Below are positions 1-6,849 of a DNA stretch of 14,110 nt, piece after piece (the first letter of the stretch is position 1; every line of letters begins with the position of its first letter). The translations under genes were made by a program, and so were the position numbers. The notes under the pieces are model-generated. The model searched no databases. It was not told the origin of the DNA and was given only the letters and a program-made list of their open reading frames with translations. Origin of the DNA: CAMAPP01 sp046153685 (GTDB taxonomy: Bacteria > Pseudomonadota > Alphaproteobacteria > CADEGL01); contig JBJXGH010000130.1 of NCBI GenBank assembly GCA_046153685.1, positions 1 to 14,110 of the forward strand, in the 5' to 3' direction.

Positions 1-3000
1 TCGGGAGTTCGAGGTCGAGTTGATCGTCAGTCGCTTCGTCGCCCGAGCCGAGCCCGGTCTCGCCGACGATCTCGCGCGGGTCGACGTGGGCAAGGTCGTT
101 GCGGCCGAGATAGGAGACCGCCAGCTCGCGGAAGATGTAGTCGAGGATCGACGTCGCGTTCTTGATCGTCTCGTTGCCCTGCACCAGGCCGGCCGGCTCG
201 AAGCGCGTGAAGGTGAAGGCCTCCACGTACTCTTCCAGCGGCACGCCGTATTGCAGGCCGAGCGAGATCGCGATGGCGAAGTTGTTCATCAGGCTGCGGA
301 AGGCGGCGCCCTCCTTGTGCATGTCGATGAAGATCTCGCCCAACTCGCCGCTTTCGTACTCGCCGGTGCGCAGGTACACCTTGTGGCCGCCGACGAGCGC
401 CTTTTGCGTGTAGCCCTTGCGCCGGCCGGGCAGCTTGGAGCGTTCGCGCAGATCCTCACGCGCGCGGGCGTTCGCGAGGTCCGATTCGAGTTCGACGACG
501 CGCTGGGCCAGCCGCTCGGCGGCGACAAGCGCGCGCTGCACGGCGGGCTTGTCGGCGAGCATCTGATCGGCCACGTCCTCGGCGTCATCCTCGTCGTCGC
601 CGAGAACCTGAGAATTCAGCGGCTGCGACAGCTTCGAGCCGTCGCGGTAAAGCGCGTTGGCCTTGAGCGCGAGCTTCCACGACATCATGTAGGCGTCGCC
701 GCATTCTTCGATCGTCGCCGTGTTCGGCATGTTGATGGTCTTGGATATGGCACCCGAGATGAACGGCTGGGCGGCCGCCAGCATGCGGATATGGCTTTCG
801 ACCGACAGCGAGCGCGTGCCCGTGCGACCGCAGGGATTGGCGCAATCGAAGACCGGCAGATGCTCGGCGCGCAAATGCGGCGCGCCCTCGACCGTCATTG
901 CGCCACAGCAATAGACGTTCGCGGCGTCGATCTCGGCCTTGGTGAAGCCGATGGCGGCGAGCAGGTCGAAGCTGACATCGTCGAGTTGGGTCGTCGTCAG
1001 CTCCAGGATCTTGGTGCAGAATTCCTCGCCGAGCGTCCAGCGGTTGAAGGCGAACTTGATATCGAAGGCGCTGCCGAGCGCCGCCTCGAGCGTGTCCAGC
1101 GTGCCCTGGTTGAAGCCCTTGGCCTTCAGGCTTTCGTGATTGATGAAGGGCGCGTCCGCGAGCGTGCCGCGTCCGACGGCGTAGTCGATGATATCCTTCA
1201 CCTGTTCGGGCGAATATCCCAAGGTTTCGAGCGCCACGGGAACGGTGCGATTGATGATCTTGAAATAGCCGCCGCCCGCGAGCTTCTTGAACTTCACAAG
1301 CGCGAAATCGGGTTCGATACCGGTGGTGTCGCAATCCATGACGAGGCCGATTGTGCCCGTAGGCGCGATGACGGTCGCCTGGGCGTTGCGGTAGCCGTGC
1401 GCCGTGCCACGCTCAAGCGCCTCGTCCCAAGCCCGGCGCGCGGCCTCGGCCAGTGCCCCGTCCGCGCACTTTGCCGTATCGAGGGGAACCGGATTGATGC
1501 GCAGACCCTCGTAGCCTTGGGCCTCGCCGTGGGCGGCGCGGCGGTGATTGCGGATGACGCGCAGCATCGCCTCGCGGTTCGGCGCGTAACCCGGAAATGC
1601 GCCGAGTTCCTCTGCCATCTCGGCCGAGGTCGCATAGGACCTGCCTGTCATGATGGCGCTGATGGCCGCGCAGATCGCGCGTCCCTCATCGCTGTCATAG
1701 CCGAGGCCCTGGGCCATCAGCAGGCCGCCGATATTGGCGAAGCCCAGACCGAGCGTGCGGTACTCGTAGGACAGCTGCGCGATGGGCTTGGAGGGGAATT
1801 GCGCCATCAGCACGGAGATTTCGAGCGCAACCGTCCACAACCGCACGGCGTGCTCGAAGGCGGCGACATCGAAGGAGTGGTCGGGGCGCATGAAGCCCAT
1901 GAGATTAAGCGAAGCGAGATTGCACGCCGTGTCGTCGAGGAACATATACTCCGAGCACGGATTGGAGGCGTTGATCCGCCCCGAGGCGGGGCAGGTGTGC
2001 CAATCATTGATCGTGGTGTCGAACTGGATGCCAGGATCGGCGCAGGCCCAGGCGGCGTGCGCGATCTTCTCCCACAGCTCTCGTGCCTTGACCGTCTTCA
2101 CGGTCTTCTTCGAGGTGCGCGATGTCAGATTCCAGTCCTTGCCGGCACCGACGGCATCGAGGAATTCGTCGGTCACGCGCACGGAGTTGTTCGAGTTCTG
2201 GCCCGCAACGGTCAGATAGGCATCCGAATCCCAATCGGTGTCGTAGGTGCGGAAATCGATGGATTGCGTGCCTTGGCGCGCGAGCTGAATGACGCGCTGG
2301 ACATAATTGTCGGGGATGAGTACGCGCCGCGCCGCGCGGATGGCGGCCTTCAATCCAGGGTTCTTCTTTGGATCGAAAGGCGCGTCGGCGTCGCCGTTCT
2401 TCTTCATCGCGTGGCAGGCGGCGATGATTTCGTTGAGATGCTTGCTCGCAAGCTTGGAGCCCGAAACCAGCGCCGCGACCTTCTGTTCCTCGACCACCTT
2501 CCAGTCGATGAAAGCCTCGATATCGGGGTGGTCGACATTGACGACGACCATCTTGGCCGCGCGGCGCGTGGTGCCGCCCGACTTGATGGCGCCTGCCGCC
2601 CGGTCGCCGACCTTGAGGAAACTCATGAGGCCCGAGGACCGCCCGCCGCCCGAAAGCCTTTCGCCGTCGCCGCGCAATGCCGAGAAATTGCTACCCGTGC
2701 CCGAGCCATACTTGAACAAACGCGCTTCGCGGACCCACAGGTCCATGATGCCGCCCTCGTTCACCAGATCGTCGGCCACGCCTTGGATGAAGCAAGCGTG
2801 CGGCTGCGGCCGCTCGTAGGACGACGCCGAGGCGTTGAGCTTTCCCGTCTCGTGGTCGACATAATAATGGCCTTGGCTCGGCCCATCGATGCCGTATGCC
2901 CAATGCAGGCCGGTGTTGAACCATTGCGGGGAATTGGGCGCGACCAATTGGCGGCACAGCATGTTGCGCATTTCGTCGAAAAAGGCCCGGGCATCCTCTT

Positions 3001-3388
3001 CCTGATCGAAATAGCCGCCTTTCCAACCCCAATAGGTCCAAGTGCCCGCCAGGCGATCGAAAACTTGCTTTGCCGAGCTTTCGCCGGAAATGCGCTGTTC
3101 CTTCGGCAGGGCAGCGAGCGCCTTCTCGTCGGGCACGCGGCGCCAAAGCCATGACGGCACGGCCGATTCCTCGACCGCTTTCAAACGCGTCGCCACCCCC
3201 GCCTTGCGGAAATATTTTTGTGCGAGGATGTCGGCGGCAACTTGCGACCACGACGCCGGCACTTCGATGTTCTCGGCCTTGAACACCACCGAGCCGTCCG
3301 GATTGCGAATTTCGCTCGTCGTGGCGCGGAACTCGATGGCGTCGTACGGGCCTTGGGCCGCGTCCGTGAAGTACCGGCGAATACGCAT
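1..3388 (-). CDS. nrdJ: Vitamin B12-dependent ribonucleotide reductase, class II (partial, C-terminus off left edge)
   Basis: Reduces ribonucleotides to deoxyribonucleotides in the cytoplasm, using adenosylcobalamin to generate the thiyl radical. I translated this frame by hand: it is open for 1129 codons from ATG 3388 to the left edge. Family hallmarks are FDRLAGTWTYWGWKGGYFD (about residue 110), APNSPQWFNTGLHWAYGIDG, GSGTGSNFSALRG, RAAGAIKSGGTTRRAAKMV and NPCSE. By homology with class I enzymes, C478 is the radical cysteine with N476 and E480 beside it, and C199 (PHACFIQ) and C489 (TACNLAS) are the redox pair. The C-terminal part (KVYLRTGEYESGELGEIFID, then TFTRFEPAGLVQGN) is the TSCPD-like domain; roughly the last 100 residues, including any terminal cysteine motif, lie outside. 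The start is supported by GGGGGAGC just upstream and by the family N-terminus (MRIRRYFTD). It is the only ribonucleotide reductase gene in view. Confidence 0.97.
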   Translation of the reverse strand, partial: MRIRRYFTDAAQGPYDAIEFRATTSEIRNPDGSVVFKAENIEVPASWSQVAADILAQKYFRKAGVATRLKAVEESAVPSWLWRRVPDEKALAALPKEQRISGESSAKQVFDRLAGTWTYWGWKGGYFDQEEDARAFFDEMRNMLCRQLVAPNSPQWFNTGLHWAYGIDGPSQGHYYVDHETGKLNASASSYERPQPHACFIQGVADDLVNEGGIMDLWVREARLFKYGSGTGSNFSALRGDGERLSGGGRSSGLMSFLKVGDRAAGAIKSGGTTRRAAKMVVVNVDHPDIEAFIDWKVVEEQKVAALVSGSKLASKHLNEIIAACHAMKKNGDADAPFDPKKNPGLKAAIRAARRVLIPDNYVQRVIQLARQGTQSIDFRTYDTDWDSDAYLTVAGQNSNNSVRVTDEFLDAVGAGKDWNLTSRTSKKTVKTVKARELWEKIAHAAWACADPGIQFDTTINDWHTCPASGRINASNPCSEYMFLDDTACNLASLNLMGFMRPDHSFDVAAFEHAVRLWTVALEISVLMAQFPSKPIAQLSYEYRTLGLGFANIGGLLMAQGLGYDSDEGRAICAAISAIMTGRSYATSAEMAEELGAFPGYAPNREAMLRVIRNHRRAAHGEAQGYEGLRINPVPLDTAKCADGALAEAARRAWDEALERGTAHGYRNAQATVIAPTGTIGLVMDCDTTGIEPDFALVKFKKLAGGGYFKIINRTVPVALETLGYSPEQVKDIIDYAVGRGTLADAPFINHESLKAKGFNQGTLDTLEAALGSAFDIKFAFNRWTLGEEFCTKILELTTTQLDDVSFDLLAAIGFTKAEIDAANVYCCGAMTVEGAPHLRAEHLPVFDCANPCGRTGTRSLSVESHIRMLAAAQPFISGAISKTINMPNTATIEECGDAYMMSWKLALKANALYRDGSKLSQPLNSQVLGDDEDDAEDVADQMLADKPAVQRALVAAERLAQRVVELESDLANARAREDLRERSKLPGRRKGYTQKALVGGHKVYLRTGEYESGELGEIFIDMHKEGAAFRSLMNNFAIAISLGLQYGVPLEEYVEAFTFTRFEPAGLVQGNETIKNATSILDYIFRELAVSYLGRNDLAHVDPREIVGETGLGSGDEATDDQLDLELP

Positions 3389-3502
3389 GGAAGCTCCCCC
3401 AAATCCCCTGGAATTCCGTTTCTTGGCTCGGGTCGCTGCTTTGCTGTTCCCTAATGCAAAACAACGGTTTAACAAGTTTCCTCGGCCACGGCCCCTCTAG
3501 AA

Positions 3503-3518
3503 CTACTAGATATAGTGG
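3503..3518. promoter_or_regulatory. NrdR box 1 (promoter-downstream)
   Basis: The core CTAGATATAG (3506-3515) matches the known NrdR-box core CwAtATaTwG at 9 of 10 positions. It lies about 15 to 30 bases downstream of the predicted nrdJ start point. NrdR is the ATP/dATP-sensing zinc-finger/ATP-cone repressor of bacterial ribonucleotide reductase genes; its sites usually occur in pairs an integral number of helical turns apart. Confidence 0.65.
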
Positions 3519-3533
3519 TCACAGCTGCGAAGA

Positions 3534-3549
3534 ACGCTAATTATAGTCT
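3534..3549. promoter_or_regulatory. NrdR box 2 (covers the -10)
   Basis: The core CTAATTATAG (3537-3546) matches CwAtATaTwG at 8 of 10 positions and contains the promoter -10 on the opposite strand. Its centre is 31 bases (three helical turns) from box 1. The spacing makes a chance match less likely, though it is the weakest of the three cores. Confidence 0.55.
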
Positions 3550-3569
3550 CGGGTACTTGGGGGGGTCAA
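3540..3569 (-). promoter_or_regulatory. Sigma70-type promoter of nrdJ
   Basis: Read on the minus strand, TTGACC (3564-3569) and a perfect TATAAT (3540-3545) are separated by 18 bases. Transcription would start near 3533, giving a leader of about 145 bases before the nrdJ ATG at 3388. This is the best consensus promoter I found in the window. The -10 lies inside the middle NrdR-like palindrome, so a bound repressor would block polymerase. Confidence 0.75.
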
Positions 3570-3596
3570 TAGATTTTGGGGTCGAATTACTAGAGA

Positions 3597-3612
3597 CCAC
3601 AATATGTTGCGA
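3597..3612. promoter_or_regulatory. NrdR box 3 (promoter-upstream)
   Basis: The core CAATATGTTG (3600-3609) matches CwAtATaTwG at 9 of 10 positions. It sits upstream of the -35, 63 bases (six turns) from box 2 and 94 (nine turns) from box 1. A weaker core, CAATAGATTT (3567-3576, 8 of 10), overlaps the -35 and could be a degenerate fourth site. Confidence 0.55.
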
Positions 3613-3645
3613 TGCAAAATACCCATTTTGACGCTAGAAAGCAAG

Positions 3646-3654
3646 TTATCCACA
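3646..3654 (+). promoter_or_regulatory. Consensus DnaA box
   Basis: TTATCCACA is an exact match to the consensus DnaA-binding 9-mer TTATNCACA. It lies about 75 bases upstream of the nrdJ -35. DnaA boxes regulate nrdAB in Escherichia coli, so a role in coupling dNTP supply to replication initiation is plausible. It is a single site and nothing else here resembles a replication origin. Confidence 0.6.
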
Positions 3655-3694
3655 GAGTGGTAATTTTTTTCTCGCTGCAGCGCACAATTAATCA

Positions 3695-3916
3695 CTAGGG
3701 TCGCCAAACCGGCTTTGCGCATTCGACGCGCGCTTGAAGCTCCGTCACACCAATATCGGCCAAAAGACGTTGATCCAACTCGCCCAAGGCTCTGCGGTGG
3801 CGTGCCCGCTCAAGACACCGCCAGAAGGCACGCCGCGCCGCCCGAAGAGGCGCAACGCGCGCCAGGGAAAATGCGATGGAGGATGAGTAATTTTGGCTTA
3901 GACAAACCTGAATCAT
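3695..3916 (-). CDS. Small DUF1127 (YjiS-like) protein
   Basis: A 73-residue basic protein. Residues about 28-70 carry the DUF1127 signature: aromatic and basic residues (FWRCLERARHRRALGELDQ), then LLADIGVTELQARVECAKPVWRP. The invariant-like 'LD.RLL.DIG.T' core and the KPxWRP ending are typical of alphaproteobacterial members. Some DUF1127 proteins in other alphaproteobacteria are small RNA-binding regulators linked to phosphate or carbon metabolism; whether this one does that is unknown. The ATG at 3916 has GGAG about ten bases upstream. The first 25 residues are not conserved, so a later start is possible. It is divergent from the LysR gene, with 101 bases between the two starts. Confidence 0.82.
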   Translation of the reverse strand: MIQVCLSQNYSSSIAFSLARVAPLRAARRAFWRCLERARHRRALGELDQRLLADIGVTELQARVECAKPVWRP

Positions 3917-4003
3917 GGCGGAAGCGCTCCGAGAGAGTATATTCCTCTATGTTTTGCATGGCTATCTTCGTTCCGGCAAAGCACGCTTTCTCAGGTTTGC
4001 ATG
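3903..4003. repeat. Inverted and direct repeats in the divergent DUF1127/LysR region
   Basis: CAAACCTGA (3903-3911) and TCAGGTTTG (3991-3999) are exact inverted repeats. TTTGCATG occurs twice in direct orientation (3953-3960 and 3996-4003), 43 bases apart, about four turns. They bracket both start regions and could be operator half-sites. The first arm lies just inside the DUF1127 coding start. Confidence 0.35.
3936..3941 (-). promoter_or_regulatory. Possible -10 for the DUF1127 gene
   Basis: TATACT on the minus strand matches TATAAT at 5 of 6 positions and would start RNA about 13 bases before the ATG at 3916. No good -35 is present at the right distance, so an activator may be needed or the match may be chance. 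Confidence 0.3.
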
Positions 4004-4017
4004 AGGAAAATTGAGGC

Positions 4018-4971
4018 ATGACCGAACGCCTACCATCGCTCAACGCCCTGCGCGCCTTCGAATCCGCGGCGCGGCATCTGAGCTTCACGCGCGCGGCATC
4101 CGAGCTAAACGTGACCCAAGGCGCCATCAGCCATCATGTGAAGGCGCTGGAAGCGGATTTCGGTTTTCCGCTCTTCGTTCGCCAGCACCAGAAGCTCCAG
4201 CTCACGGCCGCGGGCGCCGCGTATGTGCCCGTCGTGCGCGAGGCCTTCGACCGCCTCAGTCTCGGGACCGCAGACTTCCTGCGGCAGGAACGGGCGGGAA
4301 AACTGACCGTCAGCATGTCGCCGAACTTCGCGAGCAAATGGATGATCCATCGTCTCGGTCGCTTCGCCGAGCGCCACCCGGATCTCGATTTGCGCATCAG
4401 CCCGACCGTGCACCGGGTGGATTTCCTGCGCGAGGACGTGGACATGGCGATCCGGCACGGCGATGGACGCTGGCCGGACCTTCATGTCGTGCGGCTCTGC
4501 GTCGAGGAGTTCTTCCCGGTGTGCAGCCCGCGCCTTCTCGAATCCGGCCTTCGCATGGAGCGGCCCTCGGACCTACAGCATGCGACCTTGCTGCACGATA
4601 CTGGTTGGAGGAATTGGCCGGAATGGCTGGTTGCGGCCGGTGCCCCCGAGATCGACGCCTCGCGTGGGCCATCCTTCGACTACCTCAGCAACGCCATCGA
4701 TGCGGCGGTGCAGGGGCAGGGGGTGGCGCTCGCGCGCACCGCCTTGGCCGCTGTGGATTTGCTGCAAGGCCGGCTGGTACGGCTATTCGATGTGAAGCTG
4801 CCAGCTCCTTTCGCTTATTTCATCGTTTGCCCCAATGCCGTGGCGGCCAAGCCCAAAATCGCCACGTTCCGCGAATGGCTGCTTGCCGAGGCGGCGCAAG
4901 ACGCCGAAGAATTGGCCCGCCCGGCCGGCCGTGGCGGTTCGGGGCGGGCCGAATTGGACGGCGGCCCCTAG
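4018..4971 (+). CDS. LysR-family transcriptional regulator, GcvA-like
   Basis: A 317-residue DNA-binding regulator. The N-terminal winged helix-turn-helix spans about residues 6-65 (LPSLNALRAFESAARHLSFT, then RAASELNVTQGAISHHVKALE), which is the wording of GcvA-type members. A LysR substrate-binding domain follows from about residue 92 (KLTVSMSPNFASKWMIHRL) to about 300. The last 20 or so residues are a Gly/Arg-rich extension not expected in the family. The effector cannot be read from sequence, and no glycine-cleavage genes are in view, so I do not use the symbol gcvA. GAGG lies about 12 bases before the ATG. It may control the divergent DUF1127 gene, itself, or the plus-strand genes that follow after 72 bases in which I see no terminator. 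Confidence 0.92.
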   Translation: MTERLPSLNALRAFESAARHLSFTRAASELNVTQGAISHHVKALEADFGFPLFVRQHQKLQLTAAGAAYVPVVREAFDRLSLGTADFLRQERAGKLTVSMSPNFASKWMIHRLGRFAERHPDLDLRISPTVHRVDFLREDVDMAIRHGDGRWPDLHVVRLCVEEFFPVCSPRLLESGLRMERPSDLQHATLLHDTGWRNWPEWLVAAGAPEIDASRGPSFDYLSNAIDAAVQGQGVALARTALAAVDLLQGRLVRLFDVKLPAPFAYFIVCPNAVAAKPKIATFREWLLAEAAQDAEELARPAGRGGSGRAELDGGP

Positions 4972-5043
4972 CGTCGCTTTTCGTTTCCCGGTCCCCGCGA
5001 CGTTCGAATAGAGTTGCGCCCGGCCCGAATACGGGAACGCCAC

Positions 5044-6033
5044 ATGATCCATGCATTTGTCGCCAGCAGGAAAAATCTCGTCGAGCGTTTCGAGGTGAGC
5101 CCAGACGGTCCCTTGCCGTTGGTCGAGGCGCTGTGGATCGACCTGTTCATGCCGACGGCGGACGAACGCGCACGCGTCGAGGCCGGGTTCGGCCTGCAAT
5201 TGCCCTCCCAGGAGGAAATGAGCGAGATCGAGCCGTCCTCGCGCCTCTATGCCGAGGGCGATGCCGTTTTTATGACCGGCACCTTCATCTCTCACGCCGA
5301 TGAGCCGATCGCGACGTCCGAACCCATCACCTTCATCCTGATCAAGCGGACATTGATCTCGATCCGCTACACCGAGCCGCGCCCCATCCAGACCTTTGCC
5401 ACGCGCCTGTGCCGGGGTCCTTCCAGCCTCTTGACGGGCGAGGACGTCTTCGTGGGCCTGCTCGAGGCTTTTGTCGACCGCATCGCAGACCTGCTCGAAC
5501 GGATATCGACCGACATCGACCACATCAGCCGTCTGACGTTCCACGGCGGCTCGAACGGCGCCAATGGGCGCCACGACCTTCTTGCCGTCATCAAGACGCT
5601 TGGCCGCACCGAGGACCTGGCGTCCGGCTCGCGCGAGAGCCTGCTATCGCTCACGCGCGTCATCCGCTTTCACGCCGCGACCTTCTCGCCCGAATCGAAG
5701 AAGGAAACCAAGGAAATGAAGGCGCGGGTGCGCTCGCTGAGCCGCGATATCGAAAGCCTCGCCGAACACGTGTCGTATGAATCGCACAAGATCAATTTCC
5801 TACTCGACGCCACGCTCGGCCTCGTCAATATCGATCAGAACCGCATCATCAAGCTGTTCTCGGTCGTGGCCGTGATCTTCCTGCCGCCGACGCTGGTGGC
5901 GTCGATCTACGGCATGAATTTCAAATCCATGCCTGAACTCGAATGGATTTTCGGTTATCCCTGGGCGCTCGGCCTCATGGTCCTGTCGGCCATTCTGCCC
6001 CTGCTTTGGTTCCGCCACAAAAACTGGTTTTGA
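5044..6033 (+). CDS. corA: CorA-family divalent cation (Mg2+/Co2+) transporter
   Basis: A 329-residue inner-membrane channel for Mg2+ and related cations. It has a large N-terminal cytoplasmic domain with long helices, then two C-terminal membrane segments (about residues 273-289 and 304-321). The family selectivity motif YGMN (G290-M291-N292) ends the first segment, followed by MPELEW in the periplasmic loop and a basic tail (RHKNWF). Length and architecture fit CorA. I chose ATG 5044 (MIHAFVASRK) over an upstream TTG at 5014, because the extension (MRPARIRERH) is not family-like; the ribosome site (GGGAA) is weak. UppP starts 4 bases after its stop. Whether Mg2+, Co2+ or Zn2+ is the physiological ion cannot be told. 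Confidence 0.93.
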   Translation: MIHAFVASRKNLVERFEVSPDGPLPLVEALWIDLFMPTADERARVEAGFGLQLPSQEEMSEIEPSSRLYAEGDAVFMTGTFISHADEPIATSEPITFILIKRTLISIRYTEPRPIQTFATRLCRGPSSLLTGEDVFVGLLEAFVDRIADLLERISTDIDHISRLTFHGGSNGANGRHDLLAVIKTLGRTEDLASGSRESLLSLTRVIRFHAATFSPESKKETKEMKARVRSLSRDIESLAEHVSYESHKINFLLDATLGLVNIDQNRIIKLFSVVAVIFLPPTLVASIYGMNFKSMPELEWIFGYPWALGLMVLSAILPLLWFRHKNWF

Positions 6034-6037
6034 TCCG

Positions 6038-6838
6038 GTGACATCCGAATTGCTGCTGGACGTTATCCTTCTCGGCCTGATTGAGGGCTTGACGGAATTC
6101 ATCCCGGTTTCGTCCACGGGCCATTTGATTCTTGGCCGGGCTGTGCTCGGCTTCGAGGGGCCGCCCGGCCAGGTATTCGAAATCGTCATCCAACTCGGCG
6201 CCATCCTGGCGGTCGTGGTGCTGTATTTTTCGAAGCTGTGGCACGTCGTGATCGGCCTGCCCACCCGACCCGAGGCGAGGCGGTTCGCCGGCTTGATTCT
6301 TCTGGCCTTCTTGCCCGCCGCCGCGATCGGCGTGCTGTTGCACGGCTTCATTAAGACCGTGCTGTTTTCGCCTTATGTCGTGTGCGTGTCTCTCATCGTC
6401 GGCGGCGGGCTTATTCTTTATATCGAGCGGCTTTCGCCGCCGGTCCGCTACCGCGCGGTCGAAGAGTTCACGCCCGGGTTCGCCGTGAAACTTGGTTTTA
6501 TCCAGTGCCTGGCCATGATTCCCGGCGTGTCGCGTGCAGGCGCCACCATTCTCGGTGGCCTCTTGCTCGGCGCTGACCGCAGGAGCGCAACCGAGTTCTC
6601 GTTTCTTTTGGCGATTCCGACCATGCTCGGCGCCACGGTGTATGATCTGTACAAGAATTGGCACGGCCTCGATGCCGATGCCGGTATGGTCATCGCGCTC
6701 GGCTTCGCCGTGGCCTTTCTCGCGGCATTCGCGGTCGTGCGCGCGCTGATCGGATTCGTCTCGCGCCATGGATTTGCGCCCTTCGCGTGGTACCGTATCG
6801 CGCTGGGCTCGTTTGGACTGATTTTGCTGCTTGCCTGA
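6038..6838 (+). CDS. uppP: Undecaprenyl-diphosphate phosphatase
   Basis: A 266-residue polytopic membrane protein that dephosphorylates undecaprenyl diphosphate to recycle the cell-wall lipid carrier; overexpression gives bacitracin resistance. Motif 1 is EGLTEFIPVSSTGHL (E16, E20, S26, H29). Motif 2 is PGVSRAGATILGG (S165, R166) followed by SATEFSFLLAIPTMLGATVYDLYK. Both match the BacA/UppP family, except that A167 stands where E. coli has a serine (PGFSRSGATI). Several hydrophobic segments fill the rest. The start is GTG, 4 bases after the corA stop, so translational coupling is likely; the reading MTSELLLDVILLGLIEG matches the family N-terminus. The hydroxyacid dehydrogenase-like gene begins 11 bases downstream. 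Confidence 0.95.
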   Translation: MTSELLLDVILLGLIEGLTEFIPVSSTGHLILGRAVLGFEGPPGQVFEIVIQLGAILAVVVLYFSKLWHVVIGLPTRPEARRFAGLILLAFLPAAAIGVLLHGFIKTVLFSPYVVCVSLIVGGGLILYIERLSPPVRYRAVEEFTPGFAVKLGFIQCLAMIPGVSRAGATILGGLLLGADRRSATEFSFLLAIPTMLGATVYDLYKNWHGLDADAGMVIALGFAVAFLAAFAVVRALIGFVSRHGFAPFAWYRIALGSFGLILLLA

Positions 6839-6849
6839 AGGAGAGCGCC

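Larger units (their letters stand above)
3389..3694. other. nrdJ upstream control region, no credible gene
   Basis: About 300 bases, visibly richer in A and T than the flanking genes, between nrdJ and the DUF1127 gene. It holds a sigma70-like promoter for nrdJ, three NrdR-box-like palindromes, a perfect DnaA box, and an untranslated leader of about 145 bases. Short open frames here lack family resemblance and overlap the promoter. Confidence 0.8.

Noticed and set aside
20..3154. A 1044-codon open frame on the plus strand opposite nrdJ
   Set aside because: It is the antisense of nrdJ. Its composition (Arg, Gly, Ala, Asp and Val rich) is typical of a mirror frame in GC-rich DNA, and no family motif is visible.
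3389..3535. Cobalamin riboswitch in the nrdJ leader
   Set aside because: Expected for some B12-related genes, but the leader of about 145 bases is short and no B12-box-like sequence is seen.
3646..3670. Replication origin, because of the DnaA box and nearby AT-rich DNA
   Set aside because: Only one consensus DnaA box, no cluster, and no dnaA, parAB, hemE or other origin-linked gene.
3537..3722. A 61-codon minus-strand frame upstream of nrdJ
   Set aside because: It overlaps the nrdJ promoter, the DnaA box and the DUF1127 end, and has no similarity I can recognise.
5014..5043. Upstream TTG start for the cation transporter
   Set aside because: The added ten residues (MRPARIRERH) are not family-like, and the ATG at 5044 fits the usual length.
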